Part shown: positions 48,798-60,134 of the stretch, piece after piece
How the letters are laid out: each line of letters opens with the position of its first letter
How positions within the stretch are numbered: position 1 is the first letter of the stretch
Source of the DNA: Prinia subflava
Taxonomy: Eukaryota > Chordata > Aves > Passeriformes > Cisticolidae
Direction of reading: 5' to 3'
Assembly: GCF_021018805.1 (NCBI RefSeq)
Contig: NC_086254.1
Location: 62,001-126,000 of the forward strand
Length of the DNA stretch: 64,000 nucleotides
Notes under the pieces: generated by a model
Told to the model about the DNA's origin: nothing
Databases searched by the model: none
Seen by the model: only the letters and a program-made list of their open reading frames with translations
Made by a program: the position numbers and the translations under genes

Positions 48798-49870
48798 CTG
48801 TGACACGAGAGCTATGGAATCCCCAGCATTGCTCCCTTTGTGACACCACAGAGGTGGCAGTTGCTGATTTGCTCCCTTTGTCACACCACAGAAGTGCTAG
48901 CCCCAGCATTGCAACCTTTGTCACACCAGACAGGTGGAAATACATGCATTATTCCCTTTGAGACACCACATAGAGAGCTTCCTCTGTTTTCTTCCCTTTG
49001 TGACACCACAGAGGTTGCAGTTGCAGGTTTGCACCCTTTGTGACACCACAGAGGTGGCAGCCCCAGAATTGCTCCCTTATAGACACCACAAATGTGGCAG
49101 CTCCAGCATTGCACCCTTTGTGACACCACAGATGTGGCCGACCCAGCTTTGCTCCAGTTGTGACACCACAGATGTTCCAGCCCCAGCGTTGCTACTTTTG
49201 TGACGCCACAGAGGTGGCAGTTGCAGATTTGCTCCCTTTGTGACACCACAGAGGTGGTAGCCCCAGCATTGCTCCCTTTGTCACACCAGACAGGTGGAAA
49301 TAAACGCCTTGTCCCCTTTGTTACGCCACAGCGGTGGAAGCCCCAGCATTGTTCCATTTGTGACATCACAGAGCTGGAAGCCCAGCATTGCTCCCTTTGT
49401 GACGCCACAGAGGTTGCAGTTGCAGATTTGCTCCCGTTGTGACACCACAGTAGTGGTAGCCCCAGCATTGCTCTCTTTGTGACACCACAGATTTGGCCTG
49501 CCCAGCTTTCTTCCCTTTGTGACACCACAGAGGTGCCAGCCCCAGTGTTGCTCCTTATGTTACACCACAGAGGTGGAAGTTACAGCTTTGTTCCCTTTGT
49601 GACAACACAGAGGTGGCAGACCCAGCTTTGCTCCCTTTGTGACAACACAGAGGTGGAAGTTCTAAATTTGCTCTCTTTGTGACATCAGTGAGGTGCAGGC
49701 CACAATAATCCTCTTTGTGACACCAGAGTGGTGGAAGCCCCGCTTTGCTCCCTTTGTGACACCAGAAGGGTGGAAGTTCCACCTTTTTTCCCTTTGGGAC
49801 ACCACATTCATGGCAGTCCCAGCTTTGCTCCCTTTGTGACATCACAGAGCTTGCAGCCCCAATATTCCCT
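48798..49870 (+). repeat. Monomer run 28 (1,073 bp)
   Basis: Length is 26 x 40 + 33. The break of the H6 duplication is near 49198. Upstream of it the run matches the start of run 31, and downstream the end of run 25. Confidence 0.85.
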
Positions 49871-50320
49871 CCACGGAGATGCCCCAAGGGAAGCGTCCAG
49901 ACCTCTGCAAAGTCAACACAACTGAGCCTTACCTGACTGGCTTCAGCCTGGGCTCATGTGGATTCCTCTGCACTCCGCTCCAACAAGGTTCCCTTGGCCA
50001 GCTCCACTCTTCGCCTCTAAAATGACACATCCAGTAACAGAGCTCTTCCCAGAGCTGATGGAGAAAAGTCAGGAAATGAAACACCAAAGCCCACCAAGAA
50101 ACAAACTACTTTTCCCCACTCAGACCTGCTTCCTCCCTCAGTACTTTCACCTGCACACACACAGCACCTGAGAATGCAAGCAATCAGCGTTCCTGAGGCA
50201 CATGTGCAGCTAAAAGAGCTTGAAGACAGCCTTTTCTCAGAGAGAAAAGACAACTTTTCTCAGGTCAGTGAACAAGGCCTGTTGGTAGGCAGAGGGAGGA
50301 CCCTTGCAAAGGGCTAGGCC
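49871..50320 (+). repeat. 450-bp module, copy 29
   Basis: Equivalent to copy 26 at a shift of 5,048 bp, with all of its private marks. Confidence 0.9.
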
Positions 50321-51313
50321 CTGTGACACGAGAGCTATGGAATCCCCAGCATTGCTCCCTTTGTGACACCACAGAGGTGGCAGTTGCAGATTTGCTCCCT
50401 TTGTCACACCACAGAAGTGGTAGCCCCAGCATTGCAACCTTTGTCACACCAGACAGGTGGAAATACATGCATTATTCCCTTTGAGACACCACATAGAGAG
50501 CTTCCTCTGTTTTGTTCCCTTTGTGACACCACAGATGTTGCAGCTCCAGCTTTGCTCTCTTTGTGACACCACAGATGTGGCAGCTACAGGTTTGCCCCCA
50601 TTTTGACATGACAGAGGTGGCAACCCCAGAATTGCTCCCTTATTGACACCACAAATGTGGCAGCTCACGCATTGCTCCCTTTGTGACACCACAGATGTGG
50701 CCAACCAGGCTTTGCTCCAGTTGTGACCCCACAGATGTTCCAGCCCCAGCGTTGCTACTTTTGTGACGCCACAGAGGTGGCAGTTGCAGATTTGCTCCCT
50801 TTGTCACACCACAGAGGTGATAGCCCCAGCATTGCTCCCTTTGTCACACCAGACAGGTGGAAATACACGCCGTGTTCCCTTTGTGACACCACAGCAGTGG
50901 AAGCCCCACCACTGCTCCCTTTGTGACACCACAGAGGTGGCCCGCCCAGCTTTGTTCCCTTTGTGACACCACAGAGGTGCCAGCCCCAGCGTTGCTCCTT
51001 ATGTTACACCACAGAGGTGGAAGTTCCAGCTTTGTTCCCTTTGTGACAACACAGAGGTGGCAGACCCAGCTTTGCTCCCTTTTGAACAGCACAGAGGTGG
51101 AAGTTCCAAATTTGCTCTCTTTGTGACATCAGTGAGGTGCAGGCCACAATAATCCTCTTTGTGACACCAGAGTGGTGGCAGCCCCGCTTTGCTCCCTTTG
51201 TGACACCAGAAGGGTGGAAGTTCCACATTTTCCCTTTGGGGCACCACATTCATGGCAGCCCCAGCTTTGCTCCCTTTGTGACACCACAGAGCTTGCAGCC
51301 CCAATATTCCCTC
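50321..51313 (+). repeat. Monomer run 29 (993 bp)
   Basis: Equivalent of run 26 but with a different leader (TTCCACATTTTCCC and GGGGCACCAC). The leader was probably replaced by gene conversion. Confidence 0.85.
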
Positions 51314-51763
51314 CCACGGAGATGCCCCAAGGGAAGCGTCCAGACCTCTGCAAAGTCAACACAACTGAGCCTTACCTGACTGGCTTCAAGCTGGGTTCAT
51401 GTGGATTCCTCTGCACTCCGCTCCAACAAGGTTCCCCTGGCCAGCTCCACTCTTCGCCTCTCAAATGTCACACCCAGTAACAGAGCTCTTCCCAGAGCTG
51501 ATGGAGAAAAGTCAGGAAATGAAACACCAAAGCCCACCAAGAAACAAACTACTTTTCCCCACTCAGACCTGCTTCCTCCCTCAGTTATTTCATTTGCACA
51601 CACACAGCAGCTGAGAATGCAAGCAATCAGCGTTCCTGAGGCACATGTGCAGCTAAAAGAGCTTGAAGACAGCCTTTTCTCAGACAGAAAAGACCACTTT
51701 TCTCAGCTCAGTGAACAAGGCCTGTTGGTAGGCAGAGGGAGGACCCTTGCAAAGGGCTAGGCC
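51314..51763 (+). repeat. 450-bp module, copy 30
   Basis: As copy 27, but with CACAGCAGCTG, AGCGTTCC and CTCAGCTCAGTG. Confidence 0.9.
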
Positions 51764-53393
51764 CTGTGACACGAGAGCTATGGAATCCCCAGCATTGCTC
51801 CCTTTGTGACACCACAGAGGTGGCAGTTGCTGATTTGCTCCCTTTGTCACACCACAGAAGTGCTAGCCCCAGCATTGCTCCCTTTGTCACACCAGACAGG
51901 TGGAAATACATGCATTATTCCCTTTGAGACACCACATAGAGAGCTTCCTCTGTTTTCTTCCCTTTGTGACATCACAGAGGTGGAAGCCCAGCATTGCTCC
52001 CTTTGTGACACCACAGAGGTTTCAGTTGCAGATTTGCACCCGTTGTGACACCACAGAGGTGGTAGCCCCAGCATTGAACCCTTTGTGACACCACAGATTT
52101 GACCTGCCCAGCTTTCTTCCCTTTGTGACACCACAGAGGTGCCAGCTCCAGCTTTGCTCCAGTTGTTACACCACAGAGGTGGAAGTTCCAGCGTTGTTCC
52201 CTTTGTGACAACACAGAGGAGGAAGCCCCAGCATTGCTCCCTTTGTGACACCACAGAGGTGGCAGTTGCAGATTTGCTCCCTTTGTCACACCACTGAAGT
52301 GGCAGCCCCAGCATTGCAACCTTTGTGAAACCACAGAGGTGAAAGTTCTAAATTTGCTCTCTTTGTGACATCAGTGAGGTGCAGGCCACAATAATCCTCT
52401 TTGTGACACCATAGTGGTGGCAGCCCCGCTTTGCTCCCTTTGTGACACTACACAGGTGCCAGCCCCAGCGTTGCTCCTTATGTTAAACCACAGAGGTGGC
52501 AGCTCCAGCTTTGCTCCCTTTGTCACACCACAGAACTGGCAGCTACAGGTTTGCCCCCATTTTGACACGACAGACGTGGCAGCCCCAGCATTGCTCCCTT
52601 TGTGACACCACCGATGTAGCAGCTCCAGCATTGCTCCCTTTGTGACACCACAGATGTGGCCGACCCAGCTTTGCTCCAGTTGTGACCCCACAGAGGTTCC
52701 AGCCCCAGCGTTGCTACATTTGTGACCCCACAGAGGTGGCAGTTGCAGATTTGCTCCCTTTGTCACACCACAGAGGTGATAGCCCCAGCATTGCTCCCTT
52801 TGTCACACCAGACAGGTGGAAATACACGCCTTGTTCCCTTTGTTACGCCACAGCGCTGGAAGCCCCAGCATTGTTCCATTTCTGACACCACAGAGCTGGA
52901 AGCCCAGCATTGCTCCCTTTGTGACGCCACAGAGGTTGCAGTTGCAGATTTGCTCCCGTTGTGACACCACAGACGTGGTAGCCCCAGCATTGCTCCCTTT
53001 GTGACACCACAGATTTGGCCTGCCCAGCTTTCTTCCCTTTGTGACACCACAGAGGTGCCAGCCCCAGCGTTGCTCCTTATGTTACACCACAGAGGTGGAA
53101 GTTCCAGCTTTCTTCCCTTTGTGACAACACAGAGGTGGCAGACCCAGCTTTGCTCCCTTTGTGACACCACAGAGTATGAACTTCTAAATTTGCTCTCTTT
53201 GTGACATCAGTGAGGTGCAGGCCACAATAATCCTCTTTGTGACACCAGAGTGGTGGCAGCCCCGCTTTGCTCCCGTTGTGATATCAGAAGGGTGGAAGTT
53301 CTACCTTTTTTCCAGTTGCGACACCACAATCATGGCAGTCCCAGCTTTGCCCCCTTTGTGACACCACAGAGCTTGCAGCCCCAATATTCCCTC
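51764..53393 (+). repeat. Monomer run 30 (1,630 bp, chimeric)
   Basis: Copy of run 27 at a shift of 5,046 bp. Orphan leader with CACAATAATCC at 52387. Differs at GTTCCAGCGTTG neighbours and CACCACCGATG. Confidence 0.85.
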
Positions 53394-53843
53394 CCACGGA
53401 GATGCCCCAAGGGAAGCGTCCAGACCTCTGCAAAGTCAACACAACTGAGCCTTACCTGACTGGCTTCAGCCTGGGCTCATGTGGATTCCTCTGCACTCCG
53501 CTCCAACAAGGTTCCCTTGGCCAGCTCCACTCTTCGCCTCTCAAATGTCACACCCAGTAACAGAGCTCTTCCCAGAGCTGATGGGGAAAAGTCAGGAAAT
53601 GAAACACCAAAGCCCACCAAGAAACAAACTACTTTTCCCCACTCAGAGCTGCTTCCTCCCTCAGTACTTTCACCTGCACACACACAGCACCTGAGAATGC
53701 AAGCAATCAGCGCTCCTGAGGCACATGTGCAGCTAAAAGAGCTTGAAGACAGCCTTTTCTCAGAGAGAAAAGACCACTTTTCTCAGCTCAGTGAACAAGG
53801 CCTGTTGGTAGGCAGAGGGAGGACCCTTGCAAAGGGCTAGGCC
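53394..53843 (+). repeat. 450-bp module, copy 31
   Basis: CTTCGCC, CACACCCAG, GATGGGG, CAGAGC, GCGCTCC, GGACCCTTG. It is close to the majority sequence of the second half of the window. Confidence 0.9.
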
Positions 53844-55877
53844 CTGTGACACGAGAGCTATGGAATCCCCAGCATTGCTCCCTTTGTGACACCACAGAGG
53901 TGGCAGTTGCTGATTTGCTCCCTTTGTCACACCACAGAAGTGCTAGCCCCAGCATTGCAACCTTTGTCACACCAGACAGGTGGAAATACATGCATTATTC
54001 CCTTTGAGACACCACATAGAGAGCTTCCTCTGTTTTCTTCCCTTTGTGACACCACAGAGGTTGCAGTTGCAGGTTTGCACCCTTTGTGACACCACAGAGG
54101 TGGCAGCCCCAGAATTGCTCCCTTATAGACACCACAAATGTGGCAGCTCCAGCATTGCACCCTTTGTGACACCACAGATGTGGCCGACCCAGCTTTGCTC
54201 CAGTTGTGACACCACAGATGTTCCAGCCCCAGCGTTGCTACTTTTGTGACGCCACAGAGGTGGCAGTTGCAGATTTGCTCCCTTTGTCACACCACAGAGG
54301 TGGTAGCCCCAGCATTGCTCCCTTTGTCACACCAGACAGGTGGAAATACACGCCTTGTTCCCTTTGTGACACCACAGCGGTGGAATCCCCAGCATTGCTC
54401 CCTTTGTGACACCACAGAGGTGGCAGTTGCAGATTTGCTCCCTTTGTCACACCACAGAAGTGGTAGCCCCAGCATTGCAACCTTTGTCACACCAGACAGG
54501 TGGATATACATGCATTATTCCCTTTGAGACACCACATAGAGAGCTGCCCCTCTTTTGTTCCCTTTGTGACACCACAGAGGTTGCAGTTGCAGGTTTGCAC
54601 CCTTTGTGACACCACAGAAGTGGCAGCTACAGGTTTGCCCCCATTTTGACATGACAAAGGTGGCAACCCCAGAATTGCTCCCTTATTGACACCACAAATG
54701 TGGCAGCTCCAGCATTGCTCCCTTTGTGACACCATAGATGTGACCAACCAAGCTTTGCTCCATTTGTGACCCCACAGAGGTTCCAGCCCCAGCGTTGCTA
54801 CTTTTGTGACCCCACAGAGGTGGAAGTTGCAGATTTGCCCCCTTTGTCACACCAGACAGGTGGAAATACACGCCTTGTTCCCTTTGTTACTCCACAGCGG
54901 TGGAAGCCCCAGCATTGTTCCATTTGTGACATCACAGAGCTGGAAGCCCAGCATTGCTCCCTTTGTGACACCACAGAGGTGGCAGTTGCAGATTTGCTCC
55001 CGTTGTGACACCACAGATTTGGCCTGCCCAGCTTTCTTCCCTTTGTGACACCACAGATTTGGCCTGCCCAGCTTTCTTCCCTTTGTGACACCACAGAGGT
55101 GCCAGCCCCAGCGTTGCTCCTTATGTAACACCACAGAGGTGGAAGTCCCAGGTTTGTTCCCTTTGTGACACCACAGAGGTGGCAGTTGCAGATTTGCTCC
55201 CTTTGTCACACCACAGAAGTGGTAGCCCCAGCATTGCAACCTTTGTCACACCAGACAGGTGGAAATACATGCATTATTCCCTTTGAGACACCACATAGAA
55301 ACCTGCCTCTTTTTTGTTCCCTTTGTGACACCACAGATGTGGCAGCTCCAACTTTGCTCTCTTTGTGACACCACAGAAGTGGCAGCTACAGGTTTGCCCC
55401 CATTTTGATATGACAGAGGTGGCAACCCCAGAATTGCTCCCTTATTGACACCACAAAGGTGGCAGCTCCAGCATTGCTCCCTTTGTGACACCACAGATTT
55501 GGCCTGCCCAGCTTTCTTCCCTTTGTGACACCACAGAGGTGCCAGCCCCAGCGTTGCTCCTTATGTTACACCACAGAGGTGGAAGTTCCAGCTTTGTTCC
55601 CTTTGTGACAACACAGAGGTGGCAGACCCAGCTTTGCTCCCTTTTGAACAGCACCGATTTGGAAGTTCCAAATTTGCTCTCTTTGTGACATCTGTGAAGT
55701 GCAGGCCACAATAATCCTCTTTGTGACACCAGAGTTGTGGCAGCCCCGCTTTGCTTCCTTTGTGACTTCAGAAGGGTGGAATTTCCACCTTTTTTCCCTT
55801 TGGGACACCACATTCATGGCAGCCCCAGCTTTGCTCCCTTTGTGACACCACAGAGCTTGCAGCCCCAATATTCCCTC
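53844..55877 (+). repeat. Monomer run 31 (2,034 bp)
   Basis: Length is 50 x 40 + 34. Counterpart of run 17. A tandem GATTTGGCCTGCCC pair lies near 55014-55093. The end has CAGAGTTGTGGC. Confidence 0.85.
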
Positions 55878-56331
55878 CCACGGAGATGACCCAAGGGAAG
55901 CGTCCAGACCTCGGCAAAGTCAACACAACTGAGCCTTACCTTACTGGCTTCAGCCTGGGCTCATGTGGATTCCTCTGCACTCCGCTCCAACAAGGTTCCC
56001 TTGGCCAGCTCCACTCTTCGCCTCTCAAATGTCACATCCATCCAGTAACAGAGCTCTTCCCAGAGCTGATGGAGAAAAGTCAGGAAATGAAACACCAAAG
56101 CTCACCAAGAAACAAACTACTTTTCCCCACTCAGAGCTGCTTCCTCCCTCAGTACTTTCACCTGCGCACACACAGCACCTGAGAATGCAAGCAATCAGCG
56201 TTCCTGAGGCACATGTGCAGCTAAAAGAGCTTGAAGACAGCCTTTTCTCAGAGAGAAAAGACCACTTTTCTCAGCTCAGTGAACAAGGCCTGTTGGTAGG
56301 CAGAGGGAGGACCCTTGCAAAGGGCGAGGCC
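55878..56331 (+). repeat. Module, copy 32 (454 bp, 4-bp insertion)
   Basis: Private with copy 35: CCTCGGCAAAG, CCTTACCTTACTGG, AAGCTCACC. The minus-strand donor-like site is kept as AAG/GTAAGG. GGGCGAGGCC as in copy 18. Confidence 0.9.
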
Positions 56332-57604
56332 CTGTGACACGATAGCTATGGAATCCCCAGCATTGCTCCCTTTGTGACACCACAGAGGTGGCAGTTGCAG
56401 ATTTGCTCCCTTTGTCACACCACAGAAGTGCTAGCCCCAGCATTGCTCCCTTTGTCACACCAGACAGGTGGAAATACATGCATTATTCCTTTTGAGACAC
56501 CACATAGAGAGCTTCCTCTGTTTTCTTCCCATTGTGACACCACAGAGGTTGCAGTTGCACGTTTGCACCCTTTGTGACACCACTGATGTGGCCCGCCCAG
56601 CTTTGCTCCCTTTGTGACACCACAGAGGTGCCAGCTCCTGTGTTGCTCCTTCTGTTACACCACAGAGGTGGCAGCTCCAGCTTTGCTCCCTTTGTCACAC
56701 CACAGAACTGGCAGCTACAGGTTTGCCCCTTTTTTGACACGACAGAGGTGGCAGCCCCACAATTGCTCCCTTTGTGACACCACAAAGGTGGCAGCCCCAC
56801 AATTGCTCCCTTTGTGACACCGCAGATGTAGCAGCCCCAGCATTGCTGCCTTTGTGACACCACAGCAGTGGCCGGCCCAGCGTTGCTCCATTTGTGACAC
56901 CACAGAGGTTCCACCCCCAGCGTTGCTACTTTTGTGACCCACAGAGGTGGCAGTTGCAGATTTGCTCCCTTTGTCACACCACAGAGGTGGTAGCCCCAGC
57001 ATTGCTCCCTTTGTCACACCAGACAGGTGGAAATACATGCATTATTCCCTTTGTTACGCCACAGCGCTGGAAGCCCCAGCATTGTTCCATTTGTGACATC
57101 ACAGAGGTGGAAGCCCAGCATTGCTCCCTTTGTGATGCCACAGAGGTGGCAGTTGCAGATTTGCTCCCGTTGTGACACCACAGACGTGGTAGCCCCAGCA
57201 TTGCTCCCTTTGTGACACCACAGATTTGGCCTGCCCAGCTTTCTTCCCTTTGTGACACCACAGAGGTGCCAGCCCCAGCGTTGCTCCTTATGTTACACCA
57301 CAGATGTGGAAGTTCCAGCTTTGTTCCCTTTGTGACAACACAGAGGTGGCAGACCTAGCTTTGCTCGCTTTTGCACAGCACCGAGGTGGAAGTTCCAAAT
57401 TTGCTCTCTTTGTGACATCAGTAAGGTGCAGGCCACAATAATCCTCTTTGTGACACCATAGTGGTGGCAGCCCCGCTTTGCTCCCGTTGTGATATCAGAA
57501 GGGTGGAAGTTCTACCTTTTTTCCAGTTGCGACACCACAATCATGGCAGTCCCAGCTTTGCTCCATTTGTGACACCACAGAGCTTGCAGCCCCAATATTC
57601 CCTC
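56332..57604 (+). repeat. Monomer run 32 (1,273 bp)
   Basis: Counterpart of run 18 (one base shorter), with the same 39-bp monomer near 56937. The leader has GTTGTGATATCAG. Confidence 0.9.
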
Positions 57605-58054
57605 CCACGGAGATGCCCCAAGGGAAGCGTCCAGACCTCTGCAAAGTCAACACAACTGAGCCTTACCTGACTGGCTTCAGCCTGGGCTCATGTGGATTCC
57701 TCTGCACTCCGCTCCAACAAGGTTCCCTTGGCCAGCTCCACTCTTCGCCTCTCAAATGTCACACCCAGTAACAGAGCTCTTCCCAGAGCTGATGGGGAAA
57801 AGTCAGGAAATGAAACACCAAAGCCCACCAAGAAACAAACTACTTTTCCCCACTCAGAGCTGCTTCCTCCCTCAGTACTTTCACCTGCACACACACAGCA
57901 CCTGAGAATGCAAGCAATCAGCGCTCCTGAGGCACATGTGCAGCTAAAAGAGCTTGAAGACAGCCTTTTTTCAGACAGAAAAGACCACTTTTCTCAGCTC
58001 AGTGAACAAGGCCTGTTGGTAGGCAGAGGGAGGGCCCTTGCAAAGGGCTAGGCC
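57605..58054 (+). repeat. 450-bp module, copy 33
   Basis: CCTTTTTTCAGACAG is private and weakens both hairpins. Otherwise as copy 31, but with GGGCCCTTG. Confidence 0.9.
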
Positions 58055-59684
58055 CTGTGACACGATAGCTATGGAATCCCCAGCATTGCTCCCTTTGTGA
58101 CACCACAGAGGTGGCAGTTGCAGATTTGCTCCCTTTGTCACACCACAGAAGTGGTAGCCCCAGCATTGCTCTCTTTGTCACACCAGACAGGTGGAAATAC
58201 ATGCATTATTGCCCTTGAGACACCACATTAATGGCTACCAAAGTTTTGTTCCATTTGTGACATCACAGAGGAGGAAGCCCAGCATTGCTCCATTTCTGAC
58301 ACCACAGAGGTGGCAGTTGCAGATTTGCTCCCGTTGTGACACCACAGACGTGGTAGCCCCAGCATTGCTCCCTTTGTCACACCACACATTTGGCCTGCCC
58401 AGCTTTCTTCCCTTTGTGACACCACAGAGGTGCCAGCCCCAGCGTTGCTCCTTATGTTACACCACAGAGGTGGAAGTTCCAGCTTTGTTCCCTTTGTGAC
58501 AACACAGAGGTGGAAGCCCCAGCTTTGCTCCCTTTGTGACACCACAAAAGTGGCAGCCCCAGCATTGCTCCCTTTGTCACACCACAGAGGTGAAAGTTCT
58601 AAATTTGCTCTCTTTGTGACATCAGTGAGGTGCAGGCCACAATAATCCTCTTTGTGACACCATAGTGGTGGCAGCCCCGCTTTGCTCCCTTTGTGACACT
58701 ACACAGGTGCCAGCCCCAGCGTTGCTCCTTATGTTAAACCACAGAGGTGGCAGCTCCAGCTTTGCTCCCTTTGTCACACCACAGAACTGGCCGCTACAGG
58801 TTTGCCCCCATTTTGACACGACAGACGTGGCAGCCCCACAATTGCTCCCTTTGTGACACCGCCGATATAGCAGCTCCTGCATTGCTCCCTTTGTGACACC
58901 ACAGATGTGGCCAACCCAGCTTTGCTCCAGTTGTGACCCCACAGAGGTTCCAGCCCCAGCATTGCTACATTTGTGACCCCACAGAGGTGGCAGTTTCAGA
59001 TATGCTCCCTTTGTCCCACCACAGAGGTGATAGCCCCAGCATTGCTCCCTTTGTCACACCAGACAGGTGGAAATACACGCCTTGTTCCCTTTGTTACGCC
59101 ACAGCGCTGGAAGCCCCAGCATTGTTCCATTTGTGACATCACAGAGCTGGAAGCCCAGCATTGCTCCCTTTGTGACGCCACAGAGGTTGCAGTTGCAGAT
59201 TTGCTCCCGTTGTGACACCACAGATTTGGCCTGCCCAGCTTTCTTCCCTTTGTGACACCACAGAGGTGCCAGCCCCAGCGTTGCTCCTTATGTTACACCA
59301 CAGAGGTGGAAGTTCCAGCTTTGTTCCCTTTGTAACAACACAGAGGTGGCAGACCCAGCTTTGCTCCCTTTGTGACAACACAGAGGTGGCAGTTGCAGAT
59401 TTGCTCCCTTTGTCACACCACAAAAGTGGCAGCCCCAGCATTGCTCCCTTTGTGACAACACAGAGGTGGAAGTTCTAAATTTGCTCTCTTTGTGACATCA
59501 GTGAGGTGCAGGCCACAATAATCCTCTTTGTGACACCAGAGTGGTGGCAGCCCCGCTTTGCTCCCGTTGTGATATCAGAAGGGTGGAAGTTCTACCTTTT
59601 TTCCCGTTGCGACACCACAATCATGGCAGTCCCAGCTTTGCCCCCTTTGTGACACCACAGAGCTTGCAGCCCCAATATTCCCTC
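58055..59684 (+). repeat. Monomer run 33 (1,630 bp, chimeric)
   Basis: Counterpart of runs 19 and 21. Orphan leader with CACAATAATCC at 58638. CATTAATGGCTACC replaces CATTGATGGCTACC. Confidence 0.85.
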
Positions 59685-60134
59685 CCACGGAGATGCCCCA
59701 AGGGAAGCGTCCAGACCTCTGCAAAGTCAACACAACTGAGCCTTACCTGACTGGCTTCAGCCTGGGCTCATGTGGATTCCTCTGCACTCCGCTCCAACAA
59801 GGTTCCCTTGGCCAGCTCCACTCTTCGCCTCTCAAATGTCACATCCAGTAACAGAGCTCTTCCCAGAGCTGATGGGGAAAAGTCAGGAAATGAAACACCA
59901 AAGCCCACCAAGAAACAAACTACTTTTCCCCACTCAGAGCTGCTTCCTCCCTCAGTACTTTCACCTGCACACACACAGCACCTGAGAATGCAAGCAATCA
60001 GCGCTCCTGAGGCACATGTGCAGCTAAAAGAGCTTGAAGACAGCCTTTTCTCAGAGAGAAAAGACCACTTTTCTCAGCTCAGTGAACAAGGCCTGTTGGT
60101 AGGCAGAGGGAGGGCCCTTGCAAAGGGCTAGGCC
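59685..60134 (+). repeat. 450-bp module, copy 34
   Basis: CACATCCAG where copy 31 has CACACCCAG. GATGGGG, CAGAGC, GGGCCCTTG. Confidence 0.9.

Larger units (their letters stand above)
44150..49197 (+). repeat. Superunit H6, copy 1 (about 5,048 bp)
   Basis: Contains the end of unit 25, units 26 and 27, and most of unit 28. Equivalent positions repeat 5,046-5,048 bp later. The break lies in a monomer ending CCCCAGCGTTGCTACTTTTG, just upstream of which the copies differ (GAGGTTCCAG at 44126, GATGTTCCAG at 49172). Confidence 0.8.
49198..54243 (+). repeat. Superunit H6, copy 2 (about 5,046 bp)
   Basis: Direct tandem copy of 44150-49197, with units 29 and 30 and most of unit 31. Private marks are shared, such as CTCAGTTATTTCATTTGC in modules 27 and 30 and CTCTAAAATGACAC in modules 26 and 29. 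The match is lost soon after 54243. Confidence 0.8.
53394..59684 (+). repeat. Superunit H4, copy 2 (6,291 bp)
   Basis: Modules 31, 32 and 33 with units of 2,484, 1,727 and 2,080 bp, giving the same total length as copy 1 despite lying 26.5 kb away. It overlaps the end of H6 copy 2. Confidence 0.75.
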
